Of a stretch of 64,000 bases of DNA, positions 57,981-64,000 are shown one piece after another. The stretch spans positions 62,001-126,000 of the forward strand of contig NZ_JAFKJN010000006.1 in the NCBI RefSeq assembly GCF_017305915.1, in the 5' to 3' direction. The notes beneath the pieces were generated by a model. That model worked only from the letters and a program-made list of their open reading frames with translations. It was not told where the DNA came from and ran no database searches. This DNA is from Reyranella sp. GTDB lineage: Bacteria; Pseudomonadota; Alphaproteobacteria; Reyranellales; Reyranellaceae. The position numbers were made by a program, and so were the translations under genes. Position 1 is the stretch's first letter. Each line of letters begins with the position of its first letter.

Positions 57981-58072
57981 CGGCATATCCTTGGAATGGA
58001 TTTCTCAAATCTGCCGCGATTGGGCCAAAGGTAGCAACCCGATTCTCCGCCGCCCCGCTACACTTTGCCATC

Positions 58073-58324
58073 ATGTTGCACCGCTTCACCGACCACCCCT
58101 CGTCGGTCAACGAGACCTACTTCCAGCACATGGCGATGGCCTTCGGCTTCGGCGGCCGCATGCTGCTGGGTGGGCTGGCCTGCCTGGTCCACGGCCTGTT
58201 CCCGTGGCTGTGCATGACGCGCGGCAGTGATACCATCCGAAGCCTGCACCACCGCATGGTCAGCCACCGCGGGGTGCGGCCGGCATCGCCGGCCTCCTCC
58301 GGGGCCGTGGCCGCGGGAGACTAA
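58073..58324 (+). CDS. DUF6356 family membrane protein
   Basis: An 83-residue small protein with the family pattern: FTDHPSSVNETYFQHMAMAF, then a hydrophobic segment LLGGLACLVHGLFPWLCM, then SDTIRSLHHRMVSHR. It matches DUF6356 in my memory, a family widespread in alphaproteobacteria with no assigned function. The His-rich N-terminus is notable. No clear ribosome site precedes ATG 58073. It is divergent from the Lrp-type gene. Confidence 0.75.
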   Translation: MLHRFTDHPSSVNETYFQHMAMAFGFGGRMLLGGLACLVHGLFPWLCMTRGSDTIRSLHHRMVSHRGVRPASPASSGAVAAGD

Positions 58325-58387
58325 TTCCCGCAACTTGCGCCGCGTCCCTCGCGTTCTGTGACAGTGGTCGGAATGGAGGGTGGGACA

Positions 58388-58768
58388 ATGCAGACGCCAG
58401 TCAAGATCGGCTTCCAGGGCAGCGAACCCAGCGAGGCCCTCACCCAGATGATCAATCAGGAGGTCGAGGCGCTCGAGCGCGTCTACGGCCGGCTGACGTC
58501 GTGCCAGGTCACCGTGCAGGTGCCGGACAACCATCACCGCACCGGCTTCTATGCCGTGCACGTCCGTCTCGCGATGCCTGGCAACTACGACATCGTGGTC
58601 GACCAGCAATCCGACCACGACGACCGCCTGACGATGCCGCAATTCGCCGTCAACGACGCGTTCCGGCGGGCCAAGCGGCAGATCCAGGATCGCGCCAAGA
58701 AGATGCGCGGCGAGACCAAGACCCTGCACAAGCGGGTCGAGCGGACCCTCGACGAGCCCGAGATCTAG
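58388..58768 (+). CDS. HPF/RaiA-family ribosome-associated protein
   Basis: A 126-residue protein of the hibernation-promoting-factor fold: TPVKIGFQGSEPSEALTQMI, EVEALERVYGRLTSCQVTVQ, FYAVHVRLAMPGNYDIVVDQ and AVNDAFRRAKRQIQDRAKKM (the long basic last helix). Such proteins bind the 30S decoding region during slow growth. The C-terminal dimerisation domain of long HPF is absent, so this is the short form. ATG 58388 has GGAGGG about 8 nt upstream. The last bases overlap the convergent isomerase gene by 4 bp. Confidence 0.8.
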   Translation: MQTPVKIGFQGSEPSEALTQMINQEVEALERVYGRLTSCQVTVQVPDNHHRTGFYAVHVRLAMPGNYDIVVDQQSDHDDRLTMPQFAVNDAFRRAKRQIQDRAKKMRGETKTLHKRVERTLDEPEI

Positions 58769-59364
58769 CGGCGCAGCACTCCCTGCCCGTCGAGGCGCTC
58801 GCGCAGGAGGCCGATGCGATCGCCGCCCCAGAACAGCTCGTTGTCGAAGACGAACGTCGGCACTCCGAAAACGCCCAAGGCCTCGGCCTCGTTGCGCAGG
58901 CGGTCGTGCTCGGCCCCGCCCTCGCCGACCAGGAAGTCCGGGAACCCCGACGGCGCGCCTGATCCGATCAGCAGCGCCTCGACCGCCGCGACGTCCTCCG
59001 GGTCGAACTCGCGTCGCCAGAAGCGGTCGAAGGCGGCATCGTTGTAGGCACGGAAGACGCCGTGCCGCTGCGCATACAGCATCCCGGCATTGGCCGGCCG
59101 CGCGTAGTAGATCTTCAGCGGCCCCTTGAGGATCAGGCCCTGCTTGTTGGCGTAGCGGCGGGCGTCCATGTAGGAGTAGCGCACCCGCCGCCAGTGATGC
59201 GGATCGCGCCCGTCGACGCTGCCCATGTAGCCGGCGACGTCGAGCGTGTAGGGCCGCCACGTGAGCGCGACGTCGTAGTCCCGTTCGAGCGCGTAAGCCC
59301 ACGCCTTCGCGACGAAGGCGTAGGGACTTACGTAATCGCTCCAGAGCAGGATCTCAGCGGGCAT
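58765..59364 (-). CDS. 2-hydroxychromene-2-carboxylate isomerase-like (DsbA family) protein
   Basis: A 199-residue DsbA/GST-kappa-fold protein. Ser13 in LLWSDYVSPYAFVAKAWAYA occupies the glutathione-activating position used by HCCA isomerase, replacing the CxxC of true DsbA. LILKGPLKIYYARPANAGML and the cis-Pro loop GVFGVPTFVFDNELFWGGDR are family marks. It may use glutathione to isomerise an aromatic intermediate. ATG 59364 overlaps the upstream amidohydrolase by 11 bp, so the two are coupled. It is the last gene of the three-gene operon. Confidence 0.87.
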   Translation of the reverse strand: MPAEILLWSDYVSPYAFVAKAWAYALERDYDVALTWRPYTLDVAGYMGSVDGRDPHHWRRVRYSYMDARRYANKQGLILKGPLKIYYARPANAGMLYAQRHGVFRAYNDAAFDRFWRREFDPEDVAAVEALLIGSGAPSGFPDFLVGEGGAEHDRLRNEAEALGVFGVPTFVFDNELFWGGDRIGLLRERLDGQGVLRR

Positions 59365-60529
59365 CCTTCGCCAGCTTGGTCTCGACCACGCGCGACCACA
59401 GGGTGGCGCCGAGCGTGATGATCTCGTCGTTGAAGTCGTAGCCCGGGTTGTGCACCTCGCAGCCGCCTTCACCGCCGCCGTTGCCGATGTTGATGAAGGC
59501 GCCCGGCACCTTCTCCAGCATGTAGGAGAAGTCCTCCGAGGCCATCACGTACGGGCCTTCGCGGTTCATGTTGTCCTTGCCGACGATGGTCTCGGCGACG
59601 TCGGCGATGAACTTCACCGCATCCCTGTCGTTGACCAGCGGCGGGAAGACCACGCGCACGTCGGGCTTGGCGGTGCCGCCCAGCGTCTGGGCAATGCCGG
59701 TCGAGATGGTCTCGATGCGCTCCTTGACCAGCGCCATCGTCTCCTTGCGGAAGGCGCGGATGGTGCCGCGCAGCACCGCCTCCTGCGGGATCACGTTGTA
59801 GGCGTCGCCGGCATGCATCTGGGTCACCGAGATCACCGCCGAATCGAGCGCCGCGACGTTGCGCGACACCACGCTCTGCAGCGCCGAGATGATCTGGGTG
59901 GCGATGATCACCGGATCGATGCCGCTCTCCGGCCTGGCACCATGCGCGCCCTTGCCGGTGATGTGGATATCGAACAGGCCGCCGCCCGCCATCTGCGGGC
60001 CCGAGCGGATGGCGAACTTGCCGACATCGAGCTTGGGCCGATTGTGCATGCCGAAGATCTGCTCGCACGGGAACTTGTCGAACAGCCCGTCCTTGACCAT
60101 CGCCTCGGCGCCGCCGCGGCCTTCCTCGGCCGGCTGGAAGATGAAGTGCACGGTGCCGTCGAAGTTGCGCGTCGTCGACAGGTACCTGGCGGCGCCCAGC
60201 AGCATGGTGGTGTGGCCGTCATGGCCGCAGGCATGCATGCGGCCCTTGTGCTGGCTGCGATGGTCGAAGGTGTTGTGCTCGTCCATCGGCAGCGCGTCCA
60301 TGTCGGCGCGCAGCCCGATCGCCCGCGGATTGTTGCCGACCCGGATGGTGCCGACCACGCCGGTCTTGCCGATGCCGGTCGCGACCTCGCAGCCCCATTC
60401 CTTCAGTTTCTCGGCGACGATGCGGCTGGTCCGCTCCTCCTCGAAGCCCAGCTCGGGATGGGCATGGATGTCGCGGCGGATCGCGGTCAGCTCGGCCGCG
60501 GCGGCGGCGATCTTGGGCTCGATGTTCAT
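59354..60529 (-). CDS. M20 family amidohydrolase (HipO/carboxypeptidase-like)
   Basis: A 391-residue M20D-type metallo-amidohydrolase. RRDIHAHPELGFEEERTSRI and MHACGHDGHTTMLLGAARYL carry the metal His residues; PAEEGRGGAEAMVKDGLF contains the catalytic Glu. KGAHGARPESGIDPVIIATQ is the dimer/substrate loop. It hydrolyses N-acyl amino acids (hippurate type). The start ATG 60529 follows the hydrolase stop with no gap (TGAATG) and its SD GGAG is inside that gene. Confidence 0.92.
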   Translation of the reverse strand: MNIEPKIAAAAAELTAIRRDIHAHPELGFEEERTSRIVAEKLKEWGCEVATGIGKTGVVGTIRVGNNPRAIGLRADMDALPMDEHNTFDHRSQHKGRMHACGHDGHTTMLLGAARYLSTTRNFDGTVHFIFQPAEEGRGGAEAMVKDGLFDKFPCEQIFGMHNRPKLDVGKFAIRSGPQMAGGGLFDIHITGKGAHGARPESGIDPVIIATQIISALQSVVSRNVAALDSAVISVTQMHAGDAYNVIPQEAVLRGTIRAFRKETMALVKERIETISTGIAQTLGGTAKPDVRVVFPPLVNDRDAVKFIADVAETIVGKDNMNREGPYVMASEDFSYMLEKVPGAFINIGNGGGEGGCEVHNPGYDFNDEIITLGATLWSRVVETKLAKDAR

Positions 60530-61324
60530 TCAGGACTCCAGCAGGAAGGAGGTCATTACACGCCGAAACTCGTCGCCATGCACGTGCGGATAGAAGTGGC
60601 CGCCGTCGGGCAGAACATAGGCTCGCGCGTTCGGGATCAAACGCACCAGCTCCTCGGTGAAATAGAGCGGCGTCACCATGTCGTCGCGGGCGACGATCGC
60701 CAGCGTCGGCGCCTTCACCTTTTGCAGTCGGTCGCGCTGGTCGTGCGCGACGATGGCCGCGATGCGCGACAGCACGATCTCGGGCACCGGGATGGTCTCG
60801 TGGGCCTTGGCCTCCAGGGCGGCAAGATCGGCGTCGTGGTCGCGGATCCAGAAGGGCGAGTTCAGCGCCAGCGCGCTGCCTCTTTGATAGGCGGCCGGCC
60901 CCAGCTCGCGCAGGGCCTGGGCACGCACCTCGAACAGGCGGCGGAAGAAGGCGTCGGTCTTGGCCCAGGTGGCGCTCAGCACCAGCCGGTCGATCCGCTC
61001 GGGATGCTCGATCGCCAGCACCTGGCCCATCGCGCCGCCGGTAGAATGGCCGCACCAGTGGACCGTGTCGAAGCCCAGCGCCTCGATCAGCTGCAGCGCG
61101 TCGTCGGCCATCTGCGCGACGCTGTACGGGATGCGCGAGAGCGTGCTACGGCCGGTGCCGCGGTGATCGTGCACGACAACCGTGAATTGGCGGGCGAGTT
61201 TCGCCACATTCTCGCCCCACCATCGTCCGTCGCCGCCCAGCCCGGGGACCAGCAGCAAAGGCGGGCCATGGCCATGCGTCTCGTAGTAGAGGTCGGCGCC
61301 GTCACGCAGTTTGAGAAGAGGCAT
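60530..61324 (-). CDS. alpha/beta hydrolase (3-oxoadipate enol-lactonase-like)
   Basis: A 264-residue alpha/beta hydrolase. The nucleophile is in VHWCGHSTGGAMGQVLAI; GPPLLLVPGLGGDGRWWGEN is the oxyanion region; the acid is in LAIVARDDMVTPLY and the His in VLPDGGHFYPHVHGDE. The overall pattern is PcaD-like. It starts the operon hydrolase / M20 amidohydrolase / HCCA-isomerase-like, consistent with stepwise breakdown of an aromatic or acylated compound. It is divergent from the MliC-like lipoprotein. Confidence 0.9.
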   Translation of the reverse strand: MPLLKLRDGADLYYETHGHGPPLLLVPGLGGDGRWWGENVAKLARQFTVVVHDHRGTGRSTLSRIPYSVAQMADDALQLIEALGFDTVHWCGHSTGGAMGQVLAIEHPERIDRLVLSATWAKTDAFFRRLFEVRAQALRELGPAAYQRGSALALNSPFWIRDHDADLAALEAKAHETIPVPEIVLSRIAAIVAHDQRDRLQKVKAPTLAIVARDDMVTPLYFTEELVRLIPNARAYVLPDGGHFYPHVHGDEFRRVMTSFLLES

Positions 61325-61368
61325 CTGTGCTAAGGTCTGAGTTGGTGGAGGGGAGAGGAAACCGCAGG

Positions 61369-61731
61369 ATGCGCCGCTTGTCGATTGCCGCGATCGGCCT
61401 GATCGCGCTCGGCGCCTGCGGGCAGCGTCAACCGGCGGTCGACTGGACGCCGATCCCGCGCCCGTCGCCCGACGACCTGGTGCCGCAGGGCATCGCCTAT
61501 ATCTGCGAGGGCCGCAAGGAAGTGGCCGTGGTCTACGCCAAGAACCGCGCCTCGGTGACCTTCGGCGACAAGACCTGGCGGGCCGAGTACCAGGGGCTCG
61601 ACGGCGGCGGTTTCCGCTATGCCGATGCCACGGTCGAATGGACCGGCCGCGACGAGCTCGTCACCTTGCGCGAGCGCGGCAACCAGAGGCCGCTCGCTTT
61701 CAACTGCCGGCCTACCAGGCGAATTACATGA
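61369..61731 (+). CDS. MliC-family lipoprotein (putative C-type lysozyme inhibitor)
   Basis: A 120-residue lipoprotein. The signal SIAAIGLIALGAC has lipobox L-G-A-C. The mature domain has the MliC/PliC pattern: IAYICEGRKEVAVVYAKNRA, SVTFGDKTWRAEYQGLDGG, FRYADATVEWTGRDELVTL and a final Cys in AFNCRPTRR, giving the conserved disulfide pair. MliC proteins block host or protist lysozyme. ATG 61369 opens the signal peptide. It is convergent with the cyd operon. Confidence 0.82.
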   Translation: MRRLSIAAIGLIALGACGQRQPAVDWTPIPRPSPDDLVPQGIAYICEGRKEVAVVYAKNRASVTFGDKTWRAEYQGLDGGGFRYADATVEWTGRDELVTLRERGNQRPLAFNCRPTRRIT

Positions 61732-61741
61732 GCCGGGCGCA

Positions 61742-61843
61742 CTACCTGAGCCACAGCCTGATCGCGTAGCCGACCGTCGCGGTCACGGCGATGCCGCCGA
61801 CCCACAGGCCCCAGAACCACAGCCACTGACGCGGCGACGGCAT
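61742..61843 (-). CDS. CydX/DUF2474-type small subunit of cytochrome bd oxidase
   Basis: A 33-residue single-helix membrane peptide: PSPRQWLWFWGLWVGGIAVT then ATVGYAIRLWLR. Small proteins of this size and Trp-rich start sit at the end of cydAB operons (CydX/DUF2474) and stabilise the oxidase. Its ATG (61841-61843) shares one base with the cydB stop (TGATG), so it is translationally coupled. Confidence 0.82.
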   Translation of the reverse strand: MPSPRQWLWFWGLWVGGIAVTATVGYAIRLWLR

Positions 61844-62844
61844 CAGTGATAGCCCTCCTCGCCGGTCTTGCCGCGGAACACCCAGTAGGCATAGCCGGTG
61901 TAGGCCAGGATGATCGGCACCATGATCGCCGCACCGACCAGCATGAAGCCCAGGCTCTGGCTCGGCGCCGCGGCGTCCCAGATCGTGATCGAGCGCGGCA
62001 CGACGTAGGGATAGAGGCTGATGCCGAGCCCGATCAGGCCCAGCGCGAACAGCGCCAGCGCGATCAGGAACGGCCAGTAGCTGCGCTTGTGGCGCAGCGC
62101 GAAAAAGAAGGCGACCGAGGCGATGGCCACCAGCAGCGGCACCTGTGCGGCGAACAGCACCTGAGGCCATTCGAACCAGCGGCTGTAGTATTCGTGCGCG
62201 AGGAACGGCGTCCAGGCGCTGACGACAGCCATGGCGACGATGGTGGCGATGCCGAAGCGCAGCGCCAGCGGATAGCAGCGCTCGAGCAGCGAGCCCTCGC
62301 TCTTCATGATCAGCCAGGTGGCGCCGAGCAGCGCATAGCCGCAGACCAGCGCGATACCGACCGCGACGCTGAACGGCGACAGCCAGTCCCACCAGCCGCC
62401 GCCATAGGCGCGGCCGTTCACCGCGATGCCCTGCAGCAGGCCGCCCAGCGTGATGCCTTGCGCCAGCGCCGCGACGGTCGAGCCGAGGATGAAGGCCGCA
62501 TCCCAGTACTTGCGGTGGTTGGGATCGCGCCAGCGGAACTCGAAGGCGACGCCGCGGAAGATCAGCGCCAGCAGCATGGCGACGATCGGCGTGTAGAGCG
62601 CCGAGAAGATCACGCCGTAGGCCACCGGGAACGCCGCCATCAGCCCGCCGCCGCCCAGCACCAGCCAGGTCTCGTTGCCGTCCCACACCGGCGCGATCGA
62701 GTTCATCGCCCGGTTGCGGTCGCGATCGTCGAAGGCGGGAAACAGGATGCCGATGCCGAGGTCGAAGCCGTCCATCACGACATAGGCGAAGATCGCGAAG
62801 GCGATGATGAAGGCCCAGATGGTCGGGAGGTCGATGGGGATCAT
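61843..62844 (-). CDS. cydB: cytochrome bd ubiquinol oxidase subunit II (CydB)
   Basis: A 333-residue membrane protein with about eight or nine helices. It starts IDLPTIWAFIIAFAIFAYVV and MDGFDLGIGILFPAFDDRDR, the standard CydB opening. NSIAPVWDGNETWLVLGGGG is the near-invariant block, and FRGVAFEFRWRDPNHRKYWD follows. It supports the haem-bearing CydA in reducing O2 to water at low oxygen. It starts 3 bp after the cydA stop. Confidence 0.95.
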   Translation of the reverse strand: MIPIDLPTIWAFIIAFAIFAYVVMDGFDLGIGILFPAFDDRDRNRAMNSIAPVWDGNETWLVLGGGGLMAAFPVAYGVIFSALYTPIVAMLLALIFRGVAFEFRWRDPNHRKYWDAAFILGSTVAALAQGITLGGLLQGIAVNGRAYGGGWWDWLSPFSVAVGIALVCGYALLGATWLIMKSEGSLLERCYPLALRFGIATIVAMAVVSAWTPFLAHEYYSRWFEWPQVLFAAQVPLLVAIASVAFFFALRHKRSYWPFLIALALFALGLIGLGISLYPYVVPRSITIWDAAAPSQSLGFMLVGAAIMVPIILAYTGYAYWVFRGKTGEEGYH

Positions 62845-62847
62845 GGC

Positions 62848-64000
62848 TCACCTCCGCTCGCCGCTGGCGACCGCGGGCGCCGGCGTGATGCCGGCCGCAC
62901 GCTGCGGCTCGCGCCGCGGCCCCGGCTCGGCGGCCTGCGGTGGTGCCGCCATCAGGCGCAGCACGTAGGTGATGCCGGCGCCGAACACGATGAAGTAGAC
63001 GGCGATGAAGGCGAGCAGCGACGACGCCACCGCCGGCGCCTGCAAGGGCGACACCGACTCGGCGGTGCGCAGCAGGCCGTAGACCGTGTAGGGCTGGCGC
63101 CCCACTTCGGTCGTCACCCAGCCCGCGATCACCGCGACGAAGCCCGATGGGCCCATGACCAGCGCCAGCCGGTGCAGCCACGGCGAGTCGTAGAGCCTGC
63201 CGCGGATGCGCGCATAGAGGCTCCACAGCCCGAGCAGCAGCATCAACGTGCCGAGCCCGACCATGATCCGGAACGACCAGAAGACGATCGGCACCGGCGG
63301 CCAGTCGCTGCGCGGCAAGGTTTCGAGGCCCTCGAGCGGCGCGTCGAAGGAGTGCTTGAGGATCAGCGAGGAGAGCTTCGGCACCGAGATCTCGTAGTCG
63401 ACCCTGGCGTCGCTCATGTTGGGCCAGCCGAACAGCACCAGCGGCGCGCCGTCGGGATGGCTCCGGAAATGCCCCTCCATCGCCATGACCTTGGCCGGCT
63501 GGTGCTCGAGCGTGTTCAGGCCATGCTGGTCGCCGGCCAGGATCTGGACCGGCGCGGTGGCCGCGATCATGCCCATCGCCATCGAGAACATCACCCGCGC
63601 GCCCTCGGTCCTGTGCCCGGCGAGGAGATGCCAGGCGCCGACACCGCCCACCACCAGCGCGGTCGTGAGGTACGCCGCCAGCACCGTGTGCACCAGCCGG
63701 TACGGGAACGACGGGTTGAAGATCACCGCCAGCCAGTCGACCGGCACGAACTGGCCGTTGGCGGCGATGGCGTGACCGGTCGGCGTCTGCATCCAGCTGT
63801 TGGCCGCCAGGATCCAGAAGGCCGAGATGAACGTGCCGACCGCGACGGCCGCCGTCGCGGCGAAGTGCAACCCTTTGCCGACGCGGTTCATGCCGAACAG
63901 CATGACGCCCAGGAAGCCGGCCTCGAGGAAGAAGGCGGTCAGCACCTCGTAGGCCATCAGCGGCCCGACCACCGGGCCGGCCTTGTCGGAGAAGGCCGCC
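62848..64000 (-). CDS. cydA: cytochrome bd ubiquinol oxidase subunit I (CydA), N-terminally truncated by window edge
   Basis: The C-terminal ~383 residues of the haem-bearing quinol oxidase; the start lies past the right edge. The reading frame is open from 64000 (AAFSDKAGPVVGPLMAYEVL). Landmarks include FLEAGFLGVMLFGMNRVGKG, FWILAANSWMQTPTGHAIAA, the GRQP motif in VTTEVGRQPYTVYGLLRTAE, and EHQPAKVMAMEGHFRSHPDG. The Q-loop between the helices is short, the feature of cyanide-insensitive CioA-type oxidases. It is the first gene of the cydA-cydB-CydX operon. Confidence 0.94.
   Translation of the reverse strand, partial: AAFSDKAGPVVGPLMAYEVLTAFFLEAGFLGVMLFGMNRVGKGLHFAATAAVAVGTFISAFWILAANSWMQTPTGHAIAANGQFVPVDWLAVIFNPSFPYRLVHTVLAAYLTTALVVGGVGAWHLLAGHRTEGARVMFSMAMGMIAATAPVQILAGDQHGLNTLEHQPAKVMAMEGHFRSHPDGAPLVLFGWPNMSDARVDYEISVPKLSSLILKHSFDAPLEGLETLPRSDWPPVPIVFWSFRIMVGLGTLMLLLGLWSLYARIRGRLYDSPWLHRLALVMGPSGFVAVIAGWVTTEVGRQPYTVYGLLRTAESVSPLQAPAVASSLLAFIAVYFIVFGAGITYVLRLMAAPPQAAEPGPRREPQRAAGITPAPAVASGERR

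Overview
The window is a GC-rich (roughly two-thirds G+C by eye), gene-dense stretch of chromosome. It looks like an environmental alphaproteobacterium, plausibly in or near Rhizobiales/Rhodospirillales (a Reyranella- or Bradyrhizobium-like lifestyle). Clues are an Irr/Fur-type box before ahpC, an HWE-type sensor-kinase relic, a DUF6356 gene, many orphan periplasmic binding proteins of the TctC/Bug, NMT1 and LivK classes, and a metabolism built on amidases, acyl-CoA and short-chain dehydrogenases and LLM monooxygenases. The genus is inference only. I see no rRNA, tRNA, CRISPR array, prophage or transposase.

Layout. 1-8.7 kb: the 5' end of an ABC solute-binding gene behind a GntR-like operator, then hydrolases, two orphan TctC-type binding proteins, an amidase, an SPW-repeat membrane protein and a DUF1554-like exported protein. 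A 147-bp duplicated relic of a dienelactone-hydrolase gene lies here. 8.7-17 kb: two complex palindromic intergenic elements (8701-8802 and 16787-16945), a serine hydrolase/TauD/DHA2-MFS operon, a 50-residue lipoprotein, a GlxA-type regulator divergent from a DJ-1/PfpI enzyme, and an S1C-like protease. 17-25 kb: a tightly packed YdcF / NMT1-like protein / acyl-CoA dehydrogenase / cupin operon, an aminotransferase, HU with a textbook terminator, and a thioesterase / 58-residue GatC-like protein / amidase operon.

25-43 kb: an aldehyde dehydrogenase, a transglutaminase, the peroxide-defence pair ahpC-ahpD with a perfect Irr-like box over its promoter, an HNH nuclease with an unknown partner, a FecR/DUF6600 protein with a long Pro/Gln tail, two dehydrogenases, an HpaI-type aldolase coupled to oligopeptidase B, an SMP-30 gene coupled to a class III nucleotide cyclase, and a repeat protein that looks like a type I secretion substrate. 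43.9-48.7 kb: a complete branched-chain amino-acid-type ABC operon in which LivM and LivG are one fused polypeptide with an abnormal ABC signature. 48.7-49.75 kb: a shattered HWE histidine-kinase pseudogene with an internal inverted segment.

49.75-64 kb: a translationally coupled SDR/PhyH/deacetylase operon, a serine hydrolase, an MFS exporter, a response regulator, an aldo/keto reductase, an apparent selenoprotein W homologue (UGA-encoded Sec at 56236, missed by ordinary ORF calling) with a candidate SECIS hairpin, a hydroxyacid dehydrogenase with an Lrp-type regulator, an HPF-like ribosome factor, an M20 amidohydrolase operon, an MliC-type lipoprotein, and the cydA-cydB-CydX terminal oxidase operon, with cydA running off the right edge.

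The most interesting items are the selenoprotein at 56206-56424, the scrambled kinase, the ahpCD operator/promoter overlap, the complex palindromic elements, and the fused LivMG with its mutated C-loop.
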